Shown piece by piece: positions 24,634 through 31,600 of a stretch of DNA of 36,812 bases. Where the stretch lies: IMG/VR virus record IMGVR_UViG_3300031841_002299, positions 1 to 36,812 of that record, one strand, 5' to 3'. Source of the DNA: a virus. The position numbers and the translations under genes are program-made. The notes beneath the pieces are model-generated. The model worked only from the letters and a program-made list of their open reading frames with translations. It did no database searches and was not told the origin of the DNA. The first letter of the stretch is position 1; each line of letters begins with the position of its first letter.

Positions 24634-25428
24634 ATGGGTAGCGGTCCTACAACACCAAGATATTCAAGAGCAGGTATGCTTAACGGAGGCACTGGAGGCC
24701 GCGTAATGCCTGGGCCGTCGCGTTCTGTTAAAAACGCAGGTCCTGGAAATGATAGAATTAGTATTGGGCATTACTTAAACCAGCAAGGTAGTTATGGACC
24801 TTGGTATTATGAAAACTGCCAAAATCTTATGACTGAAAGTTATGCTAGAACTTATTTTCCTAATAACACGGAGCCATTTCAACCTGCACTTATTGGGGTT
24901 CCCCCTATTCACGTTGGTGGCTTGGGCGGCGGTCCTAACGAACCCGGGTCAAATGCTGGTAACTGGACACTTGATCCAGCCGCTGGAACGCCGACAAGCA
25001 TAAATTCCGCTGATAATAATGGAAACACAGTTGTTATATATACACACGTCAATCACTGGACACCTGCACAACCACCGCAAACATTTAATTACAGGCAAAA
25101 TTATAGCCAAGTAGGTGGAGCGGGCATTCCTCATTATTTTGGTGCTTGGTCTGGAGCTTCTACAATTGGTACTGGGAATGTCATCAATGGCCCAACTCAT
25201 ACAGATTTTGTCAGTGCAAACGCTGATGGATGTAGATCAGCAGGCGGCGGCGGTTGGGGCGCAGCAGGTGGATCTGTGTACCAATCAGATATAGGATTTG
25301 GCATTGGTATCGTAAACGGCCAAAACCTAGCAGGTGGCGCAGGTGGCCCTGCAATAAAAACCAACGGCAATGCAGTTACATTTAGTGGCGGTCAGGGAAC
25401 GGATCGTATTTTTGGAGCAGTCGCATGA
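24634..25428 (+). CDS. Glycine-rich tail adhesin-like protein, second (264 aa)
   Basis: This starts at ATG 24634, six bases after GGAG, and begins MGSGPTTPRYSRAGMLNGG. The C-terminus has the gp38-like pattern GGAGGPAIKTNGNAVTFSGG followed by RIFGAVA. The preceding gene carries the N-terminal part of such a protein and this one the glycine-rich C-terminal part. The two may be halves of an ancestral adhesin or two parts of one complex. The AT-richer middle, unlike its neighbours, suggests recent exchange. The end overlaps the next start (ATGA). Confidence 0.65.
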   Translation: MGSGPTTPRYSRAGMLNGGTGGRVMPGPSRSVKNAGPGNDRISIGHYLNQQGSYGPWYYENCQNLMTESYARTYFPNNTEPFQPALIGVPPIHVGGLGGGPNEPGSNAGNWTLDPAAGTPTSINSADNNGNTVVIYTHVNHWTPAQPPQTFNYRQNYSQVGGAGIPHYFGAWSGASTIGTGNVINGPTHTDFVSANADGCRSAGGGGWGAAGGSVYQSDIGFGIGIVNGQNLAGGAGGPAIKTNGNAVTFSGGQGTDRIFGAVA

Positions 25429-26075
25429 GAGTTACAGTTCAATTTGCAAAAGACATGGGTGTTTGCGAGGGCGCGATAGCTTTCCTTGAGCAAACCTTTG
25501 AGGAATTGGGTGTCACAGAAATGGACTATGACCTTGGGTCTGTGTTCATGCACCAGCAATTCGAAAAGATGCAAGAATTTGCGACTAATTTTGATGAGGA
25601 AAACCATAACGACGCTAACGACTGGTTAGAGTTTGTTCGTCAGCTTCGCTACAGGCCAGAAGCTATTATGTATTTTGGCGATCACATCGAGAAAAACGAG
25701 TTTAAAACAGACGACAATATTATTCATGCTTCTCGAGAAGAAGCTGAACAGCACATCGACCTCTTAGTAAACGAGGCCATTGTTGGGTACAAAGCCAACT
25801 TTGCTGTGTGTGGACTAAAAGACACCGCAGACGGTGAGCAGTGGGTAGTTTTGCGTGACTTAGAAACTGTGAACTGGTCAGAGTATGATCGTTTTTCTTG
25901 GTCAGAAATGATGGGCGGTCAACGTTTTGTTACCCCTAGCGCAACTGAAGCATTAGCGCATTATACCTACATGACACAGTTTTTTGATGAACTTGAGGCA
26001 TCCAAAGTAGGGCGCAAAGCAAACATCAAACGCAAAGTCGCAGACAACAATGATGTATATGAGGTTTGGGTATGA
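25425..26075 (+). CDS. Hypothetical protein downstream of adhesins (216 aa)
   Basis: I do not recognise this protein. It starts by ATGA overlap with the adhesin gene and is acidic, with two parts. One is a helical N-terminus (VCEGAIAFLEQTFEELG), and the other is a middle with an ANFAVCGLKDTADGEQWVVL segment. No membrane segment or catalytic motif is visible. It overlaps the next gene by four bases. The place suggests a tail-assembly chaperone or adhesin partner, but nothing proves it. Confidence 0.65.
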   Translation: MRVTVQFAKDMGVCEGAIAFLEQTFEELGVTEMDYDLGSVFMHQQFEKMQEFATNFDEENHNDANDWLEFVRQLRYRPEAIMYFGDHIEKNEFKTDDNIIHASREEAEQHIDLLVNEAIVGYKANFAVCGLKDTADGEQWVVLRDLETVNWSEYDRFSWSEMMGGQRFVTPSATEALAHYTYMTQFFDELEASKVGRKANIKRKVADNNDVYEVWV

Positions 26076-26254
26076 GTACCTATCGAATTGTCGTAAGCAA
26101 ACTTACGGTCATGGAACAAGATGAGCAGTACATTCGCATGATCGACCAAACAGATCCTTTGCTTTACGGACAAGATTATTCTGACGGTGAAACACCGTAT
26201 TTTAAAGGGCCATCTAGCGACACTTGGTTTAAGTGCGAGGTTGTTGACGAATGA
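26072..26254 (+). CDS. Small hypothetical protein (60 aa)
   Basis: The ATG at 26072 overlaps the previous stop (ATGA). The protein has many Asp and Tyr (QTDPLLYGQDYSDGETPYF) and no recognised domain. It overlaps the hydroxylase start by four bases, so the three genes are probably translated together. Confidence 0.6.
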   Translation: MSTYRIVVSKLTVMEQDEQYIRMIDQTDPLLYGQDYSDGETPYFKGPSSDTWFKCEVVDE

Positions 26255-26799
26255 TCTTTCAGCAAGTTCGCCCAACGCACATGGTTTTTGAAAGCGCACT
26301 CGCTCAACCCGAGATCGAGGCGATTATTAACCTTGCGCCAAAAGTGGAAAGCGGCGAAGTCGAAGGCGATCAAGAAGAAGTAAGACGCTCTAAAATTGCA
26401 TGGATTCAAAACGAGCAGTTACAGATGCGCTTGTGGCAGTTTGCAAACATTGCAAACGCGGAGCGCTTTCGGTTTAACGTCATGCAGGTCAGTGACATTC
26501 AATACACTGAGTATCACGCAAAAGACAAAGGCCATTACGGTTGGCATGAAGATGTACTTTGGCTGAACAACGAACGTGACTTAGATCGCAAGCTGTCTGT
26601 AACAGTACAACTAAGTGATAGCGATGATTACGAAGGTGGCGACTTTGAGATCAAAGACGTAGCGCTGCCACAGCGAGATTTACGCAAAAAAGGCACAGTC
26701 CTTGTATTCCCAAGCTACCTAGAACACCGCGTTACACCAGTCACGAAAGGTGTGCGTAAGTCGTTGGTAACTTGGTTCGAAGGGCCACCTTGGAGTTAA
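26251..26799 (+). CDS. 2-oxoglutarate/Fe(II) oxygenase, PKHD-hydroxylase type
   Basis: A 182-residue double-stranded beta-helix oxygenase. The iron ligands are visible as His99 and Asp101 in YGWHEDVLW and His159 in YLEHRVTPV. Arg169 is the expected 2-oxoglutarate contact. The GGDFEIKD and GTVLVFPSYLEHR segments are typical of PKHD-type (prolyl-hydroxylase-like) enzymes. These occur often in marine phages, with largely unknown substrates. Its position just after fibre and adhesin genes, one of which carries long Gly-Pro-rich collagen repeats, makes hydroxylation of fibre residues an attractive possibility. DNA or host proteins remain alternatives. Confidence 0.85.
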   Translation: MIFQQVRPTHMVFESALAQPEIEAIINLAPKVESGEVEGDQEEVRRSKIAWIQNEQLQMRLWQFANIANAERFRFNVMQVSDIQYTEYHAKDKGHYGWHEDVLWLNNERDLDRKLSVTVQLSDSDDYEGGDFEIKDVALPQRDLRKKGTVLVFPSYLEHRVTPVTKGVRKSLVTWFEGPPWS

Positions 26800-26802
26800 G
26801 TT

Positions 26803-27054
26803 ATGAACATCGAACCAGCCGAACTAGAAAAACTATTGGACCGCGCAGCCCGTAAGGGTGCGACGGAAGCGTTAGAACGGCTTGGTCTACGCGACGAGCA
26901 AGCGGCTAGAGACTTGCAAGACATGCGTGACTTGTTGGGTGCATGGAGGACAACGCGCCAAGAGATTTGGCGTACAACCCTCCGAATACTTACTGCGGGA
27001 TTACTGACTTTCTTGGCGGCGGCTATTTGGATGAACTTTAAGGATAAGTTATGA
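26803..27054 (+). CDS. DUF6127-like membrane protein of lysis cassette (83 aa)
   Basis: A charged, helical N-terminus (ELEKLLDRAARKGATEALERLG) leads to a single hydrophobic segment near the end (ILTAGLLTFLAAAIWMNF). This matches the build of DUF6127 proteins, often found next to holins in alphaproteobacterial phages. It overlaps the holin gene by four bases. A holin-accessory or second-holin role is likely but unproven. Confidence 0.7.
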   Translation: MNIEPAELEKLLDRAARKGATEALERLGLRDEQAARDLQDMRDLLGAWRTTRQEIWRTTLRILTAGLLTFLAAAIWMNFKDKL

Positions 27055-27443
27055 TCGAAAAGCTAATCTCGCCTGTCAGCGATCTACTAAGCAAAGTGAT
27101 CGAAGATAAAGACAAGCGCGCAGCGCTTACCCACGAAATAGCAACAATGGCCCAACGACATGCCCAAGAAATTGCACTTGCCCAAATTGACGTTAATAAA
27201 CAAGAAGCCGCATCGGCTTCATGGTTTCGGGGATCTTGGAGACCTTTTATCGGCTGGGTTTGTGGTGTTGCTTTTGCTTATCATTTTGTCGGTCAGCCAG
27301 TAATTCTGTTTGGTTTAGCCATAACTGGCACAGAAGTCCCGACGCTACCTGAGTTTGACATGGGTACACTGTTAAGTGTTCTCGGTGGGCTTCTCGGCTT
27401 GGGGACACTGCGCACATATGAAAAAACAAAGGGGCTGAAGTAA
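27051..27443 (+). CDS. Holin, GTA three-TM type
   Basis: A 130-residue protein with a Gln/Ala-rich helical N-terminus and the motif SWFRGSWRPFIGWVCG, which marks the three-TM holin family first described from gene transfer agents. Hydrophobic segments lie near residues 65-85 and 105-118. Holins make lesions in the inner membrane that release or activate the endolysin. It lies directly upstream of the small Cys-rich protein and the endolysin. Confidence 0.85.
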   Translation: MIEKLISPVSDLLSKVIEDKDKRAALTHEIATMAQRHAQEIALAQIDVNKQEAASASWFRGSWRPFIGWVCGVAFAYHFVGQPVILFGLAITGTEVPTLPEFDMGTLLSVLGGLLGLGTLRTYEKTKGLK

Positions 27444-27622
27444 TGTGGACCCCGATAATCTTAGTTTGCAGTAATGTGTGCTACGCGTTTGGCGGCACAG
27501 CCACTCTTACCGAAGAACAGTGTTACCAACAAATGCCCCATCTCGGGGCTTTTATCGTTGAGCGCTTTCCTGACGCTGAGTTCAAATCCTGGACATGTAA
27601 GGAGTGGGGCGGTGATGTTTAA
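27443..27622 (+). CDS. Small cysteine-rich, probably exported protein (59 aa)
   Basis: This reading frame starts at ATG 27443, overlapping the holin stop, and ends at 27622, overlapping the endolysin start by eight bases. The N-terminus MWTPIILVCSNVCYAFGG is short and hydrophobic, like a signal segment. Four Cys in all (positions 9, 13, 27 and 52) could form disulphides in the periplasm. Position between holin and endolysin suggests a lysis accessory (for example a spanin-like or inhibitor role), though no lipobox is evident. Confidence 0.7.
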   Translation: MWTPIILVCSNVCYAFGGTATLTEEQCYQQMPHLGAFIVERFPDAEFKSWTCKEWGGDV

Positions 27623-28079
27623 GTTACTTATGAAAGCGCTAAAGCGTCCTAACACTAAAATTTTTAATACAGCCAAGACATACTTGGGTACATCAGAATT
27701 GCGAGGTGATCAGCACAATCCGAAGATACTGGGGTTCTTCAAGGCCGTAGGCCACGATTGGGTTGAGACAGATGAAACTGCGTGGTGCGCTGCCTTTGCT
27801 GGCGCAGTTTTAGAGGAATGTGGTTATCAGGGAACAGGTAAACTCAACGCTCGATCATACTTAGATTGGGGAACTTGTGTTGAGTTAGAGGAAGCTATGC
27901 TAGGAGACATTGTTGTGTTCTGGCGTGGCAGACCTGACAGTTGGAAAGGTCACGTTGCTTTCTATGAGAGCCATGATGATGAGTACATCTACGTCTTAGG
28001 CGGCAATCAAAGTAATTCAGTCAATATAGCAAAGTATCCAATCGAGAGACTTCTGGGGGTTCAACGATTGAAAGAATGA
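27615..28079 (+). CDS. Endolysin, CHAP/NlpC-P60-like peptidase
   Basis: A 154-residue cysteine peptidase of the phage TIGR02594 type. The likely catalytic Cys58 lies in AWCAAFAGAVLEECG and His113 in KGHVAFYES, with LGDIVVFWRG between them as in CHAP domains. The start at ATG 27615 lies ten bases after GGAG; ATG 27633 is an alternative. No signal peptide is seen, so export depends on the holin. It cuts peptide bonds of the cell wall at the end of infection. Confidence 0.87.
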   Translation: MFKLLMKALKRPNTKIFNTAKTYLGTSELRGDQHNPKILGFFKAVGHDWVETDETAWCAAFAGAVLEECGYQGTGKLNARSYLDWGTCVELEEAMLGDIVVFWRGRPDSWKGHVAFYESHDDEYIYVLGGNQSNSVNIAKYPIERLLGVQRLKE

Positions 28080-28082
28080 CTG

Positions 28083-29186
28083 ATGAGAGCAAGAGACAAA
28101 GAGATCTACGATCAGTACGTTGCAGGACTATCACAGCGTAAACTTGCAGCAAAATACGGCATAGGCAAAACCACAGTTCACGACGCTATTCGGCGGGTAG
28201 AGCGTGAGCTTAAAATTGACCCAGACATAGCAGAACGGATCTTAGCGACTGGGGCAGAAGATTTATCACAAGTCCGTGGTGGTTGGGTTAAGGAAAAAGG
28301 TATTAGTTACCAGTTCCGTTTACCCGAAGAACAAGTGTCGCCAATAGGCTACGCAGAGCGCATAGTAGAGGCATTGAATGGAATTGACGCGTTACCGCCA
28401 CTGAGCGCGCCAGAGAGCGTCGCTGACGCACTTTGCACTATATATCCGATTGCTGATGCGCATTTAGGTATGCGCGCCACAGAGAGCGCTACAGGCGCTG
28501 AAAACGACTTGGATATAGCATCTGAGCGAGTGCTAACGGGTATTGCAGAGTGCATGTTTCGATCCCCTCGAAGCAAGCAAGCGGTCATCTTAGACGTTGG
28601 AGACTTGTTACATGCTGATGATGGGTTGGCACAGACACCTAAGAGCAAACACGCACTGGATGTTTCCTGTTCTCATTACGAGGCGGTTGATCGTGCTATT
28701 AAGGTGCTTGCTTCTAGTGTGGAACTTGCAGCGCAGCATCATGAGAATGTCTTGGTCCGCATACTGCGGGGAAATCACGACGAGAACGCGTATATCGCTG
28801 TCTCAGCAGCCTTATCGGAACGCTATCGAGATAATCCGCGCATTGTGGTGGAGCGCACAGATTATGATTTTTTTGTTTTTGAGTGGGGGAGATGTTTCTT
28901 CATGGCTCATCACGGAGACAAAGCCAAAGCGGAAAGGCTTGTGATGCACATGGCGGCTGCGCATTCGGAAGAATGGGGCAGATCCAAGCACCGCTATTAC
29001 TTTACAGGTCACTTACACCACGCAAAAGCACAAGATATAGGCGGCGTATATGTAGAACAGCTACGCGCAGCTACGTCTGGCGACGCGTATTCGGCTTCTG
29101 GTGCATATACTTCGATGCCACAGTTACAAGCGATCACGTTCCATGAGGATGATGGTGAGGTTTTCCGAGTGCGGAGAAACTTCTGA
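28083..29186 (+). CDS. HTH-metallophosphatase fusion protein (367 aa)
   Basis: Residues about 10-45 form a helix-turn-helix (GLSQRKLAAKYGIGKTTVHDAIRR). Residues about 118-330 form a calcineurin-like phosphoesterase with all metal-binding blocks visible: DAHLG 125-129, GDLLH 173-177, GNHDE 230-234, HHGD 276-279 and GHLHH 309-313. Similar fusions occur in alphaproteobacterial phages. The family usually acts on phosphodiesters (nucleic acids or nucleotides), and the DNA-binding part suggests a DNA target. It is the last large rightward gene, after lysis. The substrate is unknown. Confidence 0.85.
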   Translation: MRARDKEIYDQYVAGLSQRKLAAKYGIGKTTVHDAIRRVERELKIDPDIAERILATGAEDLSQVRGGWVKEKGISYQFRLPEEQVSPIGYAERIVEALNGIDALPPLSAPESVADALCTIYPIADAHLGMRATESATGAENDLDIASERVLTGIAECMFRSPRSKQAVILDVGDLLHADDGLAQTPKSKHALDVSCSHYEAVDRAIKVLASSVELAAQHHENVLVRILRGNHDENAYIAVSAALSERYRDNPRIVVERTDYDFFVFEWGRCFFMAHHGDKAKAERLVMHMAAAHSEEWGRSKHRYYFTGHLHHAKAQDIGGVYVEQLRAATSGDAYSASGAYTSMPQLQAITFHEDDGEVFRVRRNF

Positions 29187-29389
29187 TGTGGCGCATATCT
29201 TATTATACAATGTATGTTCTTACAGGGCGGCAAGAAAGCGTCTGTGCATACGCTTGGACGCAGAGAAAGCGCTTTCCGTGGAGCATTTACATACGCATTT
29301 TTGGGGTCAAACACTGCATCCGTAGTTATTTTTATTATTACGGAAAATATCCTACAAAAAACACATTTTGGGGGTTTCCCTTGATGTGA
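29186..29389 (+). CDS. Possible small protein at the end of the late block (67 aa)
   Basis: ATG at 29186 overlaps the preceding stop (TGATG), which supports coupled translation. The predicted product is basic and very rich in Tyr, Trp and Phe (for example SYFYYYGKYPTKN), with no recognised family. The second half runs into AT-rich sequence next to the structured convergence region. It may be real or chance. Confidence 0.35.
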   Translation: MWRISYYTMYVLTGRQESVCAYAWTQRKRFPWSIYIRIFGVKHCIRSYFYYYGKYPTKNTFWGFPLM

Positions 29390-29409
29390 AAAAACTACAA
29401 ATTCGTCAA

Positions 29410-29511
29410 GTGCGGGGCAATCTACATGGCGCGTCCACTACCACGGGGCGTTTTTGTTGGTTCTACCAGTTTTTCTATAGCCCGACACTCTAGTTTTTAC
29501 TGGCCCCGCAC
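29410..29511. other. Structured element where the two gene blocks converge
   Basis: GTGCGGGGC (29410-29418) is an exact inverted repeat of GCCCCGCAC (29503-29511), enclosing 84 bases. Inside, CCAG/CTGG (29466-29469 and 29500-29503) and CTATAG/CTCTAG (29475-29480 and 29488-29493, one mismatch) make a hairpin with loop CCCGACA and a near-symmetric internal loop of five T on each side. Another TTTTT lies at 29451-29455. It may be a complex plus-strand terminator or a small structured RNA. No gene was found in 29390-29516. Confidence 0.45.
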
Positions 29512-29516
29512 ACGAT

Positions 29517-29738
29517 TCAATGCAAATAGACTGGATTTACTGAGTGTGTAACAGGGCTGTCTTTTTCCCAGCGTTCTTCTGATGCCATAAGTATTTTAGA
29601 TACAGCACCACAGACAAAATCTTCGTCGTTTTTTAGTTCTTCATACGCAGAGTAGGCTGAATATTTGCAGTCAAAGAGAACGTATTGATCGATGTGCGTA
29701 TCTTCATCAATGGAAAGTGAGAAAGTCAGTAGGTACAT
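29517..29738 (-). CDS. Hypothetical acidic protein (73 aa)
   Basis: The ATG at 29738 follows AGGAAG by six bases; the frame is open upstream but runs through the terminator, so the longer start is unlikely. The product begins MYLLTFSLSIDEDTHIDQYV, is acidic and carries a Cys in each half. No family is recognised. It is separated from the rest of the leftward block by a strong terminator just upstream, so it should be expressed at a lower level or by read-through. Confidence 0.65.
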   Translation of the reverse strand: MYLLTFSLSIDEDTHIDQYVLFDCKYSAYSAYEELKNDEDFVCGAVSKILMASEERWEKDSPVTHSVNPVYLH

Positions 29739-29750
29739 GTTCCGCTTCCT

Positions 29751-29792
29751 AAAAAAAAGCCAGCAAAGCCTTGGGAGGGAGGCAATGCTGGC
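29751..29792 (-). terminator. Rho-independent terminator (minus strand)
   Basis: Read on the minus strand, GCCAGCA pairs with TGCTGGC and the inner GCC with GGC, separated by TT on both sides, and the stem is followed by eight T. It ends most transcription of the leftward early block just before the last small gene. Confidence 0.92.
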
Positions 29793-29826
29793 AGTTATGA
29801 GGCACCCTTGAGGGTACAGGAGGAGG

Positions 29827-29856
29827 GTAGTTGGTACAGGGAGGTAAACCAACTAC
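29827..29856. repeat. Inverted repeat upstream of the terminator
   Basis: GTAGTTGG (29827-29834) is repeated inverted as CCAACTAC (29849-29856), around a purine-rich loop with two GGAGG-like stretches. It lies between the terminator and the 140-residue wHTH gene. It could be an operator or part of a two-hairpin terminator. The function is unknown. Confidence 0.4.
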
Positions 29857-29893
29857 ATGTAGTGTCTGCTTTCTGATTTTCTTAGTCTAGCCA

Positions 29894-30316
29894 CTAAATG
29901 TGGTATAACCAAGAATGTCGCCCGTTAGAACTTTCTTTAGGATCTCGAACCTTAAAAAGTACGCGATCATTAGACATTAGTCGGCACCAGTTGGAAACTT
30001 CATGGACAGTCTCTTTGACATTTGACGCAATTTCACTTGCTGTCATATGCTGAGTGGTTCCAAGCATAAGTGTGAGGATCTTACGGCATACACTGTGGTG
30101 GTTTGCATAGTAGCGCAGATCTCTCTTAACAGGCTTGGGACGTGAAGGTAATCCTGGGCGCAGTTTTAACTCTGCGCTTTCTTTTTCGTAAGCCAATATA
30201 AGGTGTCCGATAGCAGCCTCGGTATTATACTTGCCGCTTTTTATTAAACTTGCGGCAACAGACATTTCATCAACTGTTTTGGGGTGCTTTTTCAGGCGGT
30301 GAATATCAACTTCCAT
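29894..30316 (-). CDS. Winged-helix protein, possible regulator (140 aa)
   Basis: The start ATG at 30316 overlaps the end of the upstream gene (GATGGAAGTTGA); the longer open frame is not used. The C-terminal half reads ILTLMLGTTQHMTASEIASN, then VHEVSNWCRLMSNDRVLFKV and NGRHSWLYH, which is a winged-helix pattern of helix, recognition helix and wing. The N-terminal half is helical. It could regulate early or lysogenic genes, since no classic CI-type repressor is visible elsewhere. This is inference. Confidence 0.7.
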   Translation of the reverse strand: MEVDIHRLKKHPKTVDEMSVAASLIKSGKYNTEAAIGHLILAYEKESAELKLRPGLPSRPKPVKRDLRYYANHHSVCRKILTLMLGTTQHMTASEIASNVKETVHEVSNWCRLMSNDRVLFKVRDPKESSNGRHSWLYHI

Positions 30317-30494
30317 CGCGGATAACCTCGTAATCTTTATACATTTCATTGTAGAAAGTTTGCGCATCTTCTTCGACGTAACCATGCAAGACGCAATAAG
30401 CGCTGACCATTTCGTTAAGAAGAAACTCAAAGCGTGCTTTTGTTTCTTTGTAAGAGCGATATTCTGGTGAATGAATTGGTGTTGTGATTGTCAT
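30306..30494 (-). CDS. Small hypothetical protein (62 aa)
   Basis: The ATG at 30494 follows GGAGG by five bases and overlaps the stop of the small membrane protein gene. The product is acidic and Tyr-rich (VEEDAQTFYNEMYKDYEV) with no known family. It overlaps the winged-helix gene downstream by 11 bases. Confidence 0.65.
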   Translation of the reverse strand: MTITTPIHSPEYRSYKETKARFEFLLNEMVSAYCVLHGYVEEDAQTFYNEMYKDYEVIRDGS

Positions 30495-30625
30495 TCGGAC
30501 CTCCAAAGGTAGATAGCGAAAGCGATAGCTAGAACAACGGCAATGGCAGGTGATGCCATGGTAGCTGCGCCAAGGACGAAGCCATAGGCGAAACTACGAA
30601 GTGGTAGACTTTTTAGGTATGACAC
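30491..30625 (-). CDS. Small membrane protein (44 aa)
   Basis: This reading frame begins at GTG 30625, eight bases after GGGAG, and ends with TGA overlapping the next ATG. It carries one long hydrophobic segment (ASPAIAVVLAIAFAIYLW) after a basic N-terminal part. A role in superinfection exclusion or membrane association would fit, but there is no proof. Confidence 0.6.
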   Translation of the reverse strand: MSYLKSLPLRSFAYGFVLGAATMASPAIAVVLAIAFAIYLWRSE

Positions 30626-30770
30626 AGCGTTTACTCCCGACTTTTAACACAGTGACGTTTTCAGGTTTTTCGAGTGCTAATTGTAAAAGCAATCGAGTAC
30701 AGCGGCGTTGAGCGACACACCGATTGGGTGTGCCGCAGCCTTTACAGGTGGGATTAGAATGGGATGTCAT
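30594..30770 (-). CDS. Small zinc-finger-like protein (58 aa)
   Basis: ATG at 30770 lies inside the end of the SSB-like gene. The N-terminal half holds CKGCGTPNRCVAQRRC, four Cys in a likely zinc site, followed by a Leu-rich helix and a basic tail. No ribosome site is obvious, so translation would depend on coupling to the upstream gene. The family is unknown. Confidence 0.5.
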   Translation of the reverse strand: MTSHSNPTCKGCGTPNRCVAQRRCTRLLLQLALEKPENVTVLKVGSKRCVIPKKSTTS

Positions 30771-31149
30771 CAGCCATTTGTTGCACAGGTGCCGCAGCAG
30801 CCGATGCAGGTGCAGCCGCACCATCCTGATTTTTGTAATCCACTTTGATCTGCAAATTCTTGCGACCATCCTTCTCGCCAACCCAGACAGCGCAACGCAT
30901 GTCGGGGTGATTGTCTAACGGGCCAGAGAAGTCTGGACGCTTCTCGTTGTCGCCTTTGTCGTTAGGAAAGAAAACGGCGGCACGTTGGTACATAACAAGG
31001 ACCGGGTCGCCGTCACGCGATAATTTCTCGCGGATGAGGACGCAACGACTGTCGCGCCCCTCGATGTTGATACGGCCTTGCCCACGAAACTCTTGATCGT
31101 CGTGGGGCTGAAAGATGATGCCAGAATTGGTGTTATCGTAGTCAGACAT
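30754..31149 (-). CDS. SSB-like single-stranded DNA-binding protein
   Basis: A 131-residue protein with a beta-rich N-terminal part (RINIEGRDSRCVLIREKL) consistent with an OB fold. An Ala-rich linker and a C-terminal MADDIPF follow, the acidic tip by which SSB proteins recruit partners. Phage SSBs protect ssDNA during replication and recombination. It lies ten bases downstream of the ERF annealing protein gene, which is a common pairing. Confidence 0.75.
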   Translation of the reverse strand: MSDYDNTNSGIIFQPHDDQEFRGQGRINIEGRDSRCVLIREKLSRDGDPVLVMYQRAAVFFPNDKGDNEKRPDFSGPLDNHPDMRCAVWVGEKDGRKNLQIKVDYKNQDGAAAPASAAAAPVQQMADDIPF

Positions 31150-31158
31150 GGGAACCTC

Positions 31159-31599
31159 CTAAAAGTCTGCGCCAGCGCTCATGCGCTTGGGTGGTTGAGA
31201 TGAGATATTAGACGCGGCTGTGCCTTTTTGGTGTGACGCGCCTTGTCCGTCGTCGTCCTCGGCAGCTAGGCCAAGCATCGACTGGATTGAATAACGACGT
31301 GCATATGTAATGGCAGAGCCAAGATCTTGCATGTCGCCACGCTTGAGAACGAGTGGAATGTCGCTGTCGAATGTAGTGCCAGAGACATGTGCAAACGTCG
31401 TGCGAAGCAATGAACCGCGCTCACTCTCAACAACGTGTTGAATAAGAGCGAAGTTGTGTTTGTGTAGAGCATCGAGTGCAACGTCGAGCGTCGCACCAAT
31501 GTCTGCATAGTTATTTTTGAAATGCGGATTGCGCGCATTTTTGACAAGTTTGCCGCAAGACTGCTGTGCAGCTATAAGATCTTTGATTGCGTCAGACAT
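31159..31599 (-). CDS. erf: ERF-family single-strand annealing protein
   Basis: A 146-residue protein with the ERF family hallmarks: ARNPHFKNNYADIG near residue 23 and GSAITYARRYSIQSMLGLAAEDDDG near residue 93. ERF proteins anneal complementary ssDNA and circularise or recombine phage DNA, typically together with a 5'-3' exonuclease. The exonuclease gene lies one base upstream and an SSB gene lies downstream, so the three form a recombination module. A Ser/Pro/Lys-rich linker ends in an acidic GADF tip. Confidence 0.9.
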   Translation of the reverse strand: MSDAIKDLIAAQQSCGKLVKNARNPHFKNNYADIGATLDVALDALHKHNFALIQHVVESERGSLLRTTFAHVSGTTFDSDIPLVLKRGDMQDLGSAITYARRYSIQSMLGLAAEDDDGQGASHQKGTAASNISSQPPKRMSAGADF

Positions 31600-31600
31600 G

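Noticed and set aside
29385-29493. Short plus-strand frame starting with GTG near 29386
   Set aside because: It has no ribosome site and coincides with the structured convergence element.
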